A DNA stretch of 64,000 nucleotides from Microthrixaceae bacterium. GTDB taxonomy: Bacteria; Actinomycetota; Acidimicrobiia; Acidimicrobiales; DATDAH01. Positions within the stretch are counted from its first letter, which is position 1. Every line of letters starts with the position of its first letter. The translations under genes and the position numbers were made by a program. The stretch is taken from assembly GCA_020637195.1 (NCBI GenBank), contig JACJWK010000002.1, forward strand, positions 1-64,000, given 5' to 3'. Of the stretch, positions 42,754-51,663 are shown piece after piece. Under the pieces are notes generated by a model. It saw only the letters and a list, made by a program, of their open reading frames with translations. It searched no databases and had not been told where the DNA came from.

Positions 42754-42981
42754 TCAGCCGGGGTAGCAGGCGCACCCGCCGCCGCACGGGCCCGCGGGCG
42801 GGCCGGCGCTGGGCGAGGGGCCCGCGGCGGTGGCCGAGCCGACCGAGGCGAACACGCTCAGCAGGCGGGTGGTGTCGTCGTGGCCGGCAGGGCACGGCGC
42901 GGGCTCGTCCGCGGCGGCCATGGCCCGGCGGAGCTCGAACGTGTCCCCGCAGGCGCGGCAGCGGTACTCGTAGGTCGGCAT
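42754..42981 (-). CDS. FmdB family zinc ribbon protein
   Basis: A 75-residue protein starting MPTYEYRCRACGDTFELRR, with a zinc-ribbon CxxC pair and a second cysteine in PAPCPAGH. The tail has a CGGGCACYPG cysteine cluster, which the smallest FmdB proteins often show. ATG 42981 lies 8 bases after TAGCAT on the minus strand, compatible with a leaderless transcript. It heads the operon with the acyl-CoA synthetase. Members are putative regulators or metal-binding chaperones with unknown exact role. Confidence 0.87.
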   Translation of the reverse strand: MPTYEYRCRACGDTFELRRAMAAADEPAPCPAGHDDTTRLLSVFASVGSATAAGPSPSAGPPAGPCGGGCACYPG

Positions 42982-43081
42982 CGGCCGCGATGCTACCGGC
43001 GACCCACACCCGCCACCGGTTCGGCCGGGCCCGACCGGCGGTGCGAGACTCGCCCGACGCGCACGGACGGAGGAAGGCCGG

Positions 43082-43843
43082 ATGGGAGCTCGCTTCGAGG
43101 GCAAGGTGGCGCTGGTCACGGGGGCCGGGTCGGGGATCGGCCGGGCGGTCACCCTGCGCCTGCTCGACGAGGGCGCGTCGGTGCTCGCCGTCGACGTCGA
43201 CCCCGCCGGCCTCGAGGACACCGCCGGCTTCGGCGCCCTGGCCGAGGGTGCGGGCGAGCTGGCCACCGCGGTCGCGGACCTGCGTGACCCCGACACGTGC
43301 GTGTCGACGGTCCACACCGCCGTCGGGCGCTTCGGTCGACTCGACGTGCTCGGCAACGTGGCCGGCGTCCTCGTCGCATCGCATGCGACCGACCTCACCC
43401 GCGAGCAGTACCGGACGGTCATGGCGGTCAACCTCGACGCGCCCTTCTTCCTGTCGCAGGCGGCCATCCCGCACCTGCTCCAGTCCGAGGGCAACATCGT
43501 CAACATCGCGTCGAACGCCGGGCTGCAGGGCGTGCCCTACGTCGTGGCCTACTGCATGAGCAAGGGCGGCCTCGTGCAGCTCACCCGGGCCCTCGCCACC
43601 GAGTACCTGAAGACGCCGCTGCGGGTGAACGCCATCGCGCCGGCGGGCACCCGCACCAACATCGCCGCCACCGCAGCCTTCCCCGCAGACCTCGACGCCG
43701 AGCTGGCCGGGCGCATGGTGGGTCACCGGGGGATGACCGAGCCGGAGGAGGTCGCGGCGCTGTTCGCCTACCTGGCGTCGGACGAGGCCCGGTCGGTCAC
43801 CGGCGCGGTCTACACCATCGACAACGGCCTCACCGCGAGCTGA
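43082..43843 (+). CDS. SDR family oxidoreductase
   Basis: The 253-residue protein is a classical SDR: VTGAGSGIGRAVTLRL cofactor loop, NVAGVLVAS near the NAG position, catalytic serine in NIASNAG and YCMSKGGLVQ with the Tyr-Lys pair. The C-terminal GAVYTIDNG replaces the usual GxxxxVDGG. ATG 43082 is preceded by GGAGGAAGG. The stop is 2 bases from the next start, so SDR and ketopantoate-reductase-like genes are co-transcribed. The substrate is unknown. Confidence 0.92.
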   Translation: MGARFEGKVALVTGAGSGIGRAVTLRLLDEGASVLAVDVDPAGLEDTAGFGALAEGAGELATAVADLRDPDTCVSTVHTAVGRFGRLDVLGNVAGVLVASHATDLTREQYRTVMAVNLDAPFFLSQAAIPHLLQSEGNIVNIASNAGLQGVPYVVAYCMSKGGLVQLTRALATEYLKTPLRVNAIAPAGTRTNIAATAAFPADLDAELAGRMVGHRGMTEPEEVAALFAYLASDEARSVTGAVYTIDNGLTAS

Positions 43844-43845
43844 CC

Positions 43846-44769
43846 GTGAAGATCGTCGTGGTCGGGACCGGGGCCATGGGCTCGGTCTACGCCGGGCTGC
43901 TCGCCGCGGCCGGCAACGAGGTGTGGGCCGTCGACCGGTGGGTGGAGCACACCGACGCCATCGCCTCGTCGGGCCTGCGGGTGTCGGGCGCCAGCGGCGA
44001 CCGGGTCGTCGAGGGCCTCGCGACGGGCGGCCGGCCCGCCGACGCCGGGTCGGCCGACCTGTGGCTGGTCGCCACCAAGGCCGCCGACGTCGACGCCGCG
44101 GCGGCCGAGATCGCCCCGCAGTTGCGCCCGGACGACCTCGTCGTCGCCTTCCAGAACGGGCTCGGCGCCGGCGAGCGCGTGGCCCGCCACGTTCCCGCCG
44201 ACCAGGTGCTGATCGGCATCGCCGAGGGCTTCGGCTCGTCGATCCCCGAGCCGGGTCACGTCCACCACGAGGGCATGCGGCTGATCCGGCTGGGCGAGCT
44301 CCACGGCGGGCTCACCGACCGGCTCCTGGCGGTGGAGGCGGTGTGGCGCGAGGCGGGCTTCGAGGTGAAGGCCTACGAGGACCTCACCCTCATGATCTGG
44401 GAGAAGTTCCTCTGCAACGTCACCCTGAGCGCTCCCACCGCGGTCTTCGACATGACCGTCGGCGAGCTCATGGCCGACGAGGCGGCGTGGGCGGTCGCCC
44501 TCGGCTGCACCGCGGAGGCGTACCGCGCCGGTGTCGCCGCGGGAGTGGCGTTCCCCTTCGACGACCCCGTCCGCTACGTCAGCGAGTTCGCCGCCACCAT
44601 CCCCGACGCCAGCCCGTCGATGCGCCTCGACCACCGGGCCGGGCGCCGCTCCGAGGTCGACGTCATCAACGGCGCCGTGGTCGACCTGAGCCGGGAGCTC
44701 GGCCTCGAGGCGCCGTACAACCAGACGCTGTGCGCCGTCCTGCGCCGGCGCGAGGCGGCGTTCGGCTGA
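43846..44769 (+). CDS. ketopantoate reductase (PanE/ApbA) family protein
   Basis: A 307-residue NADP-binding protein with the Rossmann motif VVVGTGAMGSVYAGLLAAAG, AFQNGLGA with the family's QNG motif, and WEKFLCNVTLSAPTA with the catalytic lysine region. The C-terminal helical domain contains EVDVINGAVVDLSRELG. Ketopantoate reductases make pantoate for CoA synthesis; many paralogues act on other 2-keto acids. As no other pantothenate gene is near and it is coupled to an SDR, a catabolic paralogue is equally possible. Start GTG 43846 directly precedes the Rossmann motif. Confidence 0.87.
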   Translation: MKIVVVGTGAMGSVYAGLLAAAGNEVWAVDRWVEHTDAIASSGLRVSGASGDRVVEGLATGGRPADAGSADLWLVATKAADVDAAAAEIAPQLRPDDLVVAFQNGLGAGERVARHVPADQVLIGIAEGFGSSIPEPGHVHHEGMRLIRLGELHGGLTDRLLAVEAVWREAGFEVKAYEDLTLMIWEKFLCNVTLSAPTAVFDMTVGELMADEAAWAVALGCTAEAYRAGVAAGVAFPFDDPVRYVSEFAATIPDASPSMRLDHRAGRRSEVDVINGAVVDLSRELGLEAPYNQTLCAVLRRREAAFG

Positions 44770-44866
44770 GCGACGCCACGGCCCGATGAGCCTCGGGCTC
44801 GTGCTCCGTCGGAGCAGCGTGAGCACCCGAGCGCCGACCCGGCCGCGCTCCCTACCCTGGGACGCG

Positions 44867-45865
44867 ATGGCCCTCCCCGAGACCGACACCACGCTGGACC
44901 TCGAGCCGTTCCGCCGCGAGCTGACCGGCTACTGCTACCGGATGCTGGGGTCGGGCTCGGAGGCCGAGGACGCCGTCCAGGAGACGATGGTGCGCGCCTG
45001 GCGCAACGCCGATCGCTTCGAGGGGCGTTCCAGCCTGCGGACCTGGGTGTACCGCATCGCCACCAACGTGTGCATCGACATGAGCCGCCAGGTGCAGCGC
45101 CGCGCCCGGCCGATGGAGCTCGGGCCGTCGTCGCCGCCCGACGAGCGGCTGCTCGGGCCGCCCACGCCCGAGGCGATGTGGGTGACGCCGATGGCGGACG
45201 ACCGCGTCGCGCCGGAGACATCGGACCCGGCCGACGTGGCCCACCACCGCGAGACGATCCGCCTGGCCTTCGTCACCGCGCTCCAGCACCTCCCCGCCAA
45301 GCAGCGGGCCGCCCTGATCCTCTGCGAGGTCCTGCGCTGGCCGGCGGCCGAGGCCGCGGAGCTGCTCGAGACGACCGTGGCGTCGGTCAACAGCGCACTG
45401 CAGCGGGCGCGGGCGACCATGGCGTCGCTGCCCGACCCGTCCGCCCACCCCGTCGACCTCGGCGACGTCGACGCCGCCCTGCTCGCGCGCTACGTCGACG
45501 CCTTCGAGCGCTACGACATCGAGACGCTGGTGACCCTGCTGCACGAGGACGCCATCCAGTCGATGCCCCCGTTCGAGCTCTGGCTCCAGGGGGCCCGCGA
45601 CATCGGCGCCTGGATGGTCGAGCCGGGGCCGAGCGGGTGCCGGGGCTCGCGCCTGGTGGCGACCCGGGCCAACGGGTGCCCCGCGTTCGGCCAGTACCGC
45701 CCCGACCCCGCCGGCGGGTGGGCGCCGTGGGCCATCCAGGTGCTGCACGTGTCAGGCGGGCGGATCGCCGAGATGAGCTTCTTCCTCGACCTGCTCGACC
45801 CCGGCCGGGTGTTCCCCGAGTTCGGGCTGCCCGCCCACCTCGACGCATCGCCACTCGACGGATAG
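44867..45865 (+). CDS. ECF sigma factor with C-terminal SnoaL-like domain (SigG/SigJ-type)
   Basis: A 332-residue sigma-70 family factor. Region 2 is FRRELTGYCYRMLGSGSEAEDAVQET and WVYRIATNVCIDM. Region 4 is LPAKQRAALILCEVLRWPAAEAAELLETTVASVNSALQRAR. From about residue 205 a SnoaL/NTF2-like domain follows (ALLARYVDAFERYDIETLVTLLHEDA), as in SigG- and SigJ-type ECF factors, where the tail regulates activity in place of an anti-sigma factor. No anti-sigma gene is adjacent. ATG 44867 lies 8 bases after TACCCT. The last 114 bases overlap a minus-strand gene. Confidence 0.92.
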   Translation: MALPETDTTLDLEPFRRELTGYCYRMLGSGSEAEDAVQETMVRAWRNADRFEGRSSLRTWVYRIATNVCIDMSRQVQRRARPMELGPSSPPDERLLGPPTPEAMWVTPMADDRVAPETSDPADVAHHRETIRLAFVTALQHLPAKQRAALILCEVLRWPAAEAAELLETTVASVNSALQRARATMASLPDPSAHPVDLGDVDAALLARYVDAFERYDIETLVTLLHEDAIQSMPPFELWLQGARDIGAWMVEPGPSGCRGSRLVATRANGCPAFGQYRPDPAGGWAPWAIQVLHVSGGRIAEMSFFLDLLDPGRVFPEFGLPAHLDASPLDG

Positions 45866-46114
45866 GGACAGGCCCGCCAGCTCCACGAGCTCGCGGAGCT
45901 CGGGCCGCGCCTCCTCGACCATCAAGCGGGCGCCGCGGCGTCGAGCCACCAGCGCCAGCCGGGCCACGACGTCGACCGCGTCGAGGTCGGGTGGGCCGAA
46001 GCCGCGCAGCGTGCGTCGTGCCACCACGCGCCCGTCGGGCGTCACCACCCGCAGGCGGCACCAGGGTCGGGGTGCGGCCACGAGAGAGGGACGGCGCCCA
46101 CCGCCGTCGCTCAT
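45752..46114 (-). CDS. small STAS-like domain protein
   Basis: A 120-residue protein starting MSDGGGRRP at ATG 46114, with GAGGTG as ribosome site. Its central part (DLDAVDVVARLALVARRRGARLMVEEARPELRELVELAGL) looks like the helix-strand core of small actinobacterial STAS/anti-sigma-antagonist-like proteins. The acidic end (EHPAGVEQVEEEAHLGDPPA) matches what I remember of that group. It overlaps the sigma-factor gene by 114 bases tail-to-tail. I judge it real because this pattern is family-like rather than random antisense. A regulatory role is inferred. Confidence 0.65.
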   Translation of the reverse strand: MSDGGGRRPSLVAAPRPWCRLRVVTPDGRVVARRTLRGFGPPDLDAVDVVARLALVARRRGARLMVEEARPELRELVELAGLSLSVEWRCVEVGGQPELGEHPAGVEQVEEEAHLGDPPA

Positions 46115-46144
46115 CGGTGACACCTCGGGTCCTACGGTGGCCCG

Positions 46145-46866
46145 GTGGCCGAGCGCGACCTCTACCTGCACGAGGTGATCGACATCGTCGGGCAGGGCCA
46201 GTACGAGTACATGGCCCACGCCGCCCGCGAGCCGACGAACGCGATGCCCGACATGCTCACGCTCCAGGGCACGTTCTTCGTGTGCGCCGTCGGCGGTGGG
46301 CGCTGGCCCCAGGTCGTCAACCTCTGGGACGTGGGCGAGGCCGGCTGGGACGGCTGGGCCGCCAACGTCGACCGCCTCAACCTGAAGCGGCGCGCGGCCT
46401 TCTACGGGGACTGGTGGGACGAGGCCGCCCAGTGGCGCACCGGCGGACTCGACCGGCTGTGCGGCGGCGTGGCGGGCAGCCCGACGACCGCGTCGCTCGC
46501 CGCCGCCGGGGTGCGGGGCACGCTGTTCGTGCACCAGCTGCTGACGGTGCGCCCGGGCGCGGCCCTCGACTACCTCGACGCCGTCGTCGCCGAGCAGGTG
46601 CCCGTGTGGCGTGACCACGGCCACGAGCCGACCGGGATCTACGAGGTGCTCTCCAACCAGCACGAGGTCGTGGTGGTCTGGGCGACCTCGATCGCGGCGC
46701 AGACCGGGTTGCGGCGGTCCCGTGACGCGCCCGGGGGCTCCTGTCCGGCCAGGCGGGTGCGCCTGAGGGCGACGAGCGCCTCGTGGCCTGGGAGCGCACC
46801 GCCGCCGAGTACGTCACCGGCGGCGACACTCCACCCCATGACCCCATGCCCGGCACCGCTCCATAG
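46145..46866 (+). CDS. NIPSNAP/ABM-like small protein, apparent frameshift near the 3' end
   Basis: The first 190 residues (VAERDLYLHEVIDIVGQGQYEYM..., VFVHQLLTVRPGAALDYLDAV) form a plausible two-unit dimeric alpha-beta-barrel protein of NIPSNAP type. Near 46727-46731 the frame changes. Before it the sequence reads AAQTGLRRSRDA, and one base out of register it continues ARGLLSGQAGAPEGDERLVAWERTAAEY and ends at a TAG (46864-46866). One base appears to be missing in a C-rich stretch. GTG 46145 sits 6 bases after TACGGT. Family assignment is moderate; function unknown. Confidence 0.6.
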
Positions 46867-46928
46867 CCCCTGACGACTGGGAAGAGGCCGACCTCGCCGA
46901 CTGGCTCGGGTGAGGCAGCGGACACGTT

Positions 46929-46972
46929 CTGGCTCCCCGATTTCGGTGCCAGGGCACCGAAATCGGAGCCAG
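46929..46972. repeat. palindromic repeat element, copy 1
   Basis: The core GATTTCGGTGCC-AG-GGCACCGAAATC (46939-46964) is a perfect 12-bp stem with a 2-base loop. Flanking arms CTGGCTCC/GGAGCCAG extend the pairing with a two-base bulge (44 bases in all). The identical 26-base core returns at 56744-56769. Here it lies downstream of the NIPSNAP-like gene and next to the 3' end of the broken phytanoyl dioxygenase gene. On the minus strand it can be read as SDFGALAPKSG, as in copy 2. Confidence 0.85.
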
Positions 46973-46979
46973 TCCGGTG

Positions 46980-47841
46980 GACGGTGACGGATCGGTCGGG
47001 CCGGTTCCGGCCGACGGCACCGCAGGCGCCGCCGACGAGCAGGGGCTGGCGGTCGGCGTCGTCCTGGGGCCGTGGTTGCGCGCGCCGGTGCCGGTCGCCG
47101 GAGGCCGCCGACCGCGCCGGCGTGGCAGCAGTACCGGACGATGTAGGCCTTGCGGACCGTGCCGGTGGTGTTGACCCGGGTGGCGTGGGGCTGGTTGACG
47201 AGAACACCACGACGTCGCCGGCGCTCGTGGGCACGTCGACCGCGGTGTCGTGGTCACCCCAGCACTCGAAGCCGATCGGCGTGTCGGCGTGGGCGAGGGG
47301 CCGCTGTCGCGGTGGGCGCCGGCGGCATGACCGACACGCAGCCGTTCTCGGGGTGGCGTCGGTGAGCGACACCCAGAAGGTCAGGTACGCCTGGGGCCTC
47401 GATGAACGTGTAGCTGTCCTGGTGCCACAGCACCGGCTCGGCGCCGTGGGGCACCTTGTAGACGGCCTGCTCCCAGTAGAGGCGCACGTCGTCGCCCATG
47501 AGGTCCCGGCAGACCCCGGCGAGGACCGGGCTGCGGCAGAACGCCTTGGCGGCCCCGGAGCGCAGCACGACGTGCGGCGCGACCACCTGGGTGTCGAGCC
47601 CGGCGACCGAGAGGCGCCCGCCCTCCACCTGCTCGAGCAGCCCGGCGACGAGCTCGACCGCCTCGTCGCACGCCGCCTCGACCGGGGCCAGCTCGTCGGG
47701 GGTGAAGGCGCCCCGCAGCACGAAGAAGCCGTCCCGGTCGAACTGCCGGCGCTGCTCGTCGGTGATCGTCATCGGCGCCCGGTCGGGCAGCGCCCACGTG
47801 AACCCGTCGTTCCACCGATGGGGCGCTCGCTCCCGGGCCAC
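46980..47841 (-). pseudogene. phytanoyl-CoA dioxygenase family gene, frameshifted 3' half
   Basis: From GTG 47841 (6 bases after TACGGT on the minus strand) the N-terminal half is clean: QFDRDGFFVLRGAFTPDEL, VYKVPHGAEPVLWHQDSYTF with the HxD iron motif. After about 47400 the rest is scattered over frames. QAYLTFWVSLTD, ENGCVSVMPP, LAHADTPIGFECWGD with TSAGDVVVFSS, and NQPHATRVNTTGTVRKAYIVRYCCHAG (distal iron His and 2-oxoglutarate Arg region) each need a different frame. At least three indels are required. All expected motifs survive in order, so sequencing error is more likely than decay. The exact 3' end is uncertain because no frame gives a clear stop. Confidence 0.7.
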
Positions 47842-48087
47842 GCGGTCACCGTAGCGACCCGGCGGCGGTGCTCATGGGTGCGGATGGTCGGCCTGCCGAC
47901 GGTGACGACCTGAGCACCAGCGCCGCTGGGCGGCGACCCTGGCCAAGGTCATGATGTGGGGGTACGTTGCGCTGACCGGCGTCGATCGTCGAACCTTCGA
48001 TCGCCGCACGGCTCGAAGCCCGGTGCTTCCGCGAGGCCCCCGACCCGGGAGGCCCGCTCGTCCGACCTGACGAGAAGGAGGCACGAC

Positions 48088-48462
48088 GTGCCCAGCATCG
48101 ACGACCTGTCCCTGCCCGGCGACCCCGACTTCCCGGCCGAGGCGTTCTCGGTCGGCTGCGACGGCGACCTGGTCGAGCGGCGCTGGCTCGGCGGCGAGCC
48201 GTACTACGTCCACCACATGGACGTGCCGCCGTCCGACATCACGGTGCACCGGGGCATCCCGTGCACGACGCCGATCCGCGCCGTGATCGACATCGCCTGC
48301 GACACCGAGCCCGACCACCTCGACGCCGTCATCGGCGACTGCCTGGGGAGGGGGCTGTTCACCGTCGAGGAGGCCTGGCACCGCCTCGGCCAGCCCGACA
48401 TGGCCCAGCGCCACGGCGCCGAGATCGTCCGCCAGGCCCTCCGTCGGCTCGGCCTCGGTTGA
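48088..48462 (+). CDS. small AbiEi-like domain protein (type IV antitoxin-like)
   Basis: The 124-residue product has GTG 48088 after an excellent AGAAGGAGG. It contains YYVHHMDVPPSDITVHRGIPCTTPIRAVIDIACDTEPDHL, the V-x-x-GIP-x-T-x-P-x-R-x-hD-hA pattern seen in the C-terminal part of AbiEi-type antitoxins and related DUFs. The N-terminal wing-helix domain typical of AbiEi is missing, so it is either a short family member or truncated. A PIN-domain fragment follows after 18 bases. Assignment tentative. Confidence 0.6.
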   Translation: MPSIDDLSLPGDPDFPAEAFSVGCDGDLVERRWLGGEPYYVHHMDVPPSDITVHRGIPCTTPIRAVIDIACDTEPDHLDAVIGDCLGRGLFTVEEAWHRLGQPDMAQRHGAEIVRQALRRLGLG

Positions 48463-48480
48463 TATTCGAGTGGCTTCCGA

Positions 48481-48695
48481 TGCCGGACGAGGTGTGGTCG
48501 CGGGCCCTCGAGCTGCAGCGCGCCGTCAGCGCACGGGGCCGGCTCCGGTCGGCGCGCCTCCCGGACCTGCTGATCGCCGCGACCGCCGAGCGCCACGGCG
48601 TGACGGTGCTGCACTACGACGCGGACTTCGACCTGCTCGCCGAGGTGTCCGACCTTCGGGCCGAGTGGGTCGTTCCCGCCGGCTCGGTGCCGTGA
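48481..48695 (+). pseudogene. VapC-type PIN domain, C-terminal fragment
   Basis: About 71 residues from ATG 48481 (MPDEVWSRALELQRAVSARG, then RLPDLLIAATAERHGVTVLHYDADFDLLAEV) match the second half of a PIN-domain RNase toxin, including the C-terminal Asp pair (PDLLIAA and HYDADFD). The upstream sequence IFEWLP is also PIN-like, but the first 60 residues with the first catalytic Asp are absent. The start is unclear and the fragment should be inactive. It appears to be a remnant of a toxin-antitoxin locus. Confidence 0.65.
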
Positions 48696-48787
48696 GCACC
48701 ACGAAGGCCGCCGCCGCGATGAGTTCCGCCGCCACCCGCCGTCGCACCCACCGACGCAACCGTCCGCGATGAACGAGGAGCACGACC

Positions 48788-49573
48788 GTGCCGCACCGTG
48801 AGCACGCCCCGGCCGGGGCGCCCTGCTGGACCGACCTCTGGACCTCCGACGTGGCGGGCAGCCGCCGCTTCTACTCCGAGCTGTTCGGGTGGGAGGCCGC
48901 CGAGCCGAGCGAGGAGTTCGGCGGGTACTTCATGTTCCTGCGCGACGGCGTGCCCGTCGCCGGCGGGATGGGGCCGATGGGGGACATGCCCGCCGGCGAC
49001 GTGTGGACGATCTACCTGGCCACGCCGGACATCGCCACCGCGGCCACCACCGCCGAGGGCGCCGGCGCCAGCCTGTTCATGCAGCCCGAGCCCGTCGCCG
49101 ACCTCGGCAGCCAGCTGCAGATGGCCGACCCGCAGGGTGCCACCGTCGGCGCCTGGCAGGAGGGCACCTTCCCCGGCTTCACCGTGCTCGACGAGCCCGG
49201 CGCCCCGAGCTGGTGCGAGCTGCACACCCGTGACTTCCAGGGCTCGCTCGAGTTCTACCGCACGGTGTTCGGCTGGGAGACCCAGATGGTCGGCGACACC
49301 GACGAGTTCCGCTACGCCGTCGTGCTGGCCGAGGCGGGCAGCGAGGAGCAGGTCGGGGGGATCATGGACGCCGGCGCCTGGCTGCCCGAGGGCGTCGACG
49401 CGGTCTGGTCGATCTACTTCCTGGTGGAGGACGCCCAGGTGGCCGCCGACCGGGTCGTCGAGCTGGGTGGCTCGGTGATCGACCCGCCCGCCGAGACCCC
49501 GTACGGCGTGCTCGCGACGGTCGCCGACCCCGCCGGCGCCGTGTTCAAGCTGCGCACGGCGCCGAATGAGTAA
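48788..49573 (+). CDS. two-domain VOC family protein
   Basis: A 261-residue protein with two glyoxalase/VOC domains. Domain 1 (1-125) begins APCWTDLWTSDVAGSRRFYSELFGW, and domain 2 (about 135-261) begins SWCELHTRDFQGSLEFYRTVFGW and ends VADPAGAVFKL. FYxxLFGW-type signatures occur twice. These are common actinomycete proteins related to glyoxalase, antibiotic-resistance or hydroxylase proteins, with no assured reaction. GTG 48788 is preceded by GAGGAG. Its stop overlaps a half-site of the TetR operator downstream. Confidence 0.9.
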   Translation: MPHREHAPAGAPCWTDLWTSDVAGSRRFYSELFGWEAAEPSEEFGGYFMFLRDGVPVAGGMGPMGDMPAGDVWTIYLATPDIATAATTAEGAGASLFMQPEPVADLGSQLQMADPQGATVGAWQEGTFPGFTVLDEPGAPSWCELHTRDFQGSLEFYRTVFGWETQMVGDTDEFRYAVVLAEAGSEEQVGGIMDAGAWLPEGVDAVWSIYFLVEDAQVAADRVVELGGSVIDPPAETPYGVLATVADPAGAVFKLRTAPNE

Positions 49574-49612
49574 GGATCTCCCCTTGACAGAGTAAGGATT
49601 AATCCTTACTCT
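49568..49612. promoter_or_regulatory. TetR gene promoter with 24-bp perfect palindrome
   Basis: TTGACA (49584-49589), a 17-base spacer and TACTCT (49607-49612) form a near-consensus promoter. A 24-base perfect palindrome, centred between GGATT and AATCC, runs 49589-49612 from the last base of -35 through the -10 box. GAGTAAGGAT, one half of it, also occurs at 49568-49577, overlapping the VOC stop codon. GTG of the TetR gene is 6 bases after the -10 box. Autoregulation is very likely. Confidence 0.82.
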
Positions 49613-49618
49613 GGCCCC

Positions 49619-51141
<1,523 letters not shown>

Positions 51142-51186
51142 GCGCCCCTCGGGAATCCTCGCCGGCGCCGACCGGTTGGGGCCGGC

Positions 51187-51624
51187 ATGGGATACACGGA
51201 TGCCCCCGAGGGCTGGTGGAAGTCGTTCATCACCGAGCGGCGGCCCGCGCCGACCGGCAAGCTCGCCGTGGTGCGGGCGGACGGGAGCCCGCACGTGGCC
51301 CCGGTGTGGGTGGACGTCGACGGCGACGACGTGGTGTTCATGACCGCGGCGGACACCCTGAAGGGCAAGGCGATCCGGCGCGACCCCCGGGTGGCCCTGT
51401 GCTTCGACGACGAGCGGCCGCCGTTCAGCTTCGTGACGATCCGGGGCACGGCCACGACGAGCACCGACCCCGACGAGCTCCTCCACTGGGGCACGCGCAT
51501 CGCCGGGCGGTACATGGGCGCGGAGCAGGCCGAGGCCTACGGGCGGCGCAACGCCGTCCCGCCGGAGATGGTGGTGCGGGTCACCGTCGACCGGGTCGTC
51601 GCCAAGGTGGACGTGGCCGACTGA
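51187..51624 (+). CDS. PPOX class F420-dependent oxidoreductase
   Basis: A 145-residue split-barrel flavin/F420-binding protein. GKLAVVRADGSPHVAPVWV, VVFMTAADTLKGKAIRRDPRVALCFDDE and FSFVTIRGTA are the standard segments of the F420-dependent PPOX group common in actinomycetes. ATG 51187 is used; no strong Shine-Dalgarno is visible. The C-terminal RVTVDRVVAKVDVAD ends on the last barrel strand. The role is reduction of an unknown substrate by F420H2. Confidence 0.9.
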   Translation: MGYTDAPEGWWKSFITERRPAPTGKLAVVRADGSPHVAPVWVDVDGDDVVFMTAADTLKGKAIRRDPRVALCFDDERPPFSFVTIRGTATTSTDPDELLHWGTRIAGRYMGAEQAEAYGRRNAVPPEMVVRVTVDRVVAKVDVAD

Positions 51625-51663
51625 CGCGGCTCGACCCGTCCGCGAGGGGGTAGGAGCGCCACC

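Noticed and set aside
46929..46972. The palindrome as a simple rho-independent terminator
   Set aside because: It could act as one, but an identical core inside recD, where termination makes no sense, argues for a repeat element.
46377..47372. A long minus-strand open frame covering the NIPSNAP-like gene and the phyH 3' half
   Set aside because: Only fragments of it (the LAHADTPIGFECWGD part) belong to the phytanoyl dioxygenase; the rest is antisense to the NIPSNAP-like gene.
47842..48087. A small gene in the 246 bases between phyH and the AbiEi-like gene
   Set aside because: No frame gives a protein-like sequence. It holds the phyH promoter hexamer (47848-47853) and the ribosome site for 48088, nothing else that I can support.
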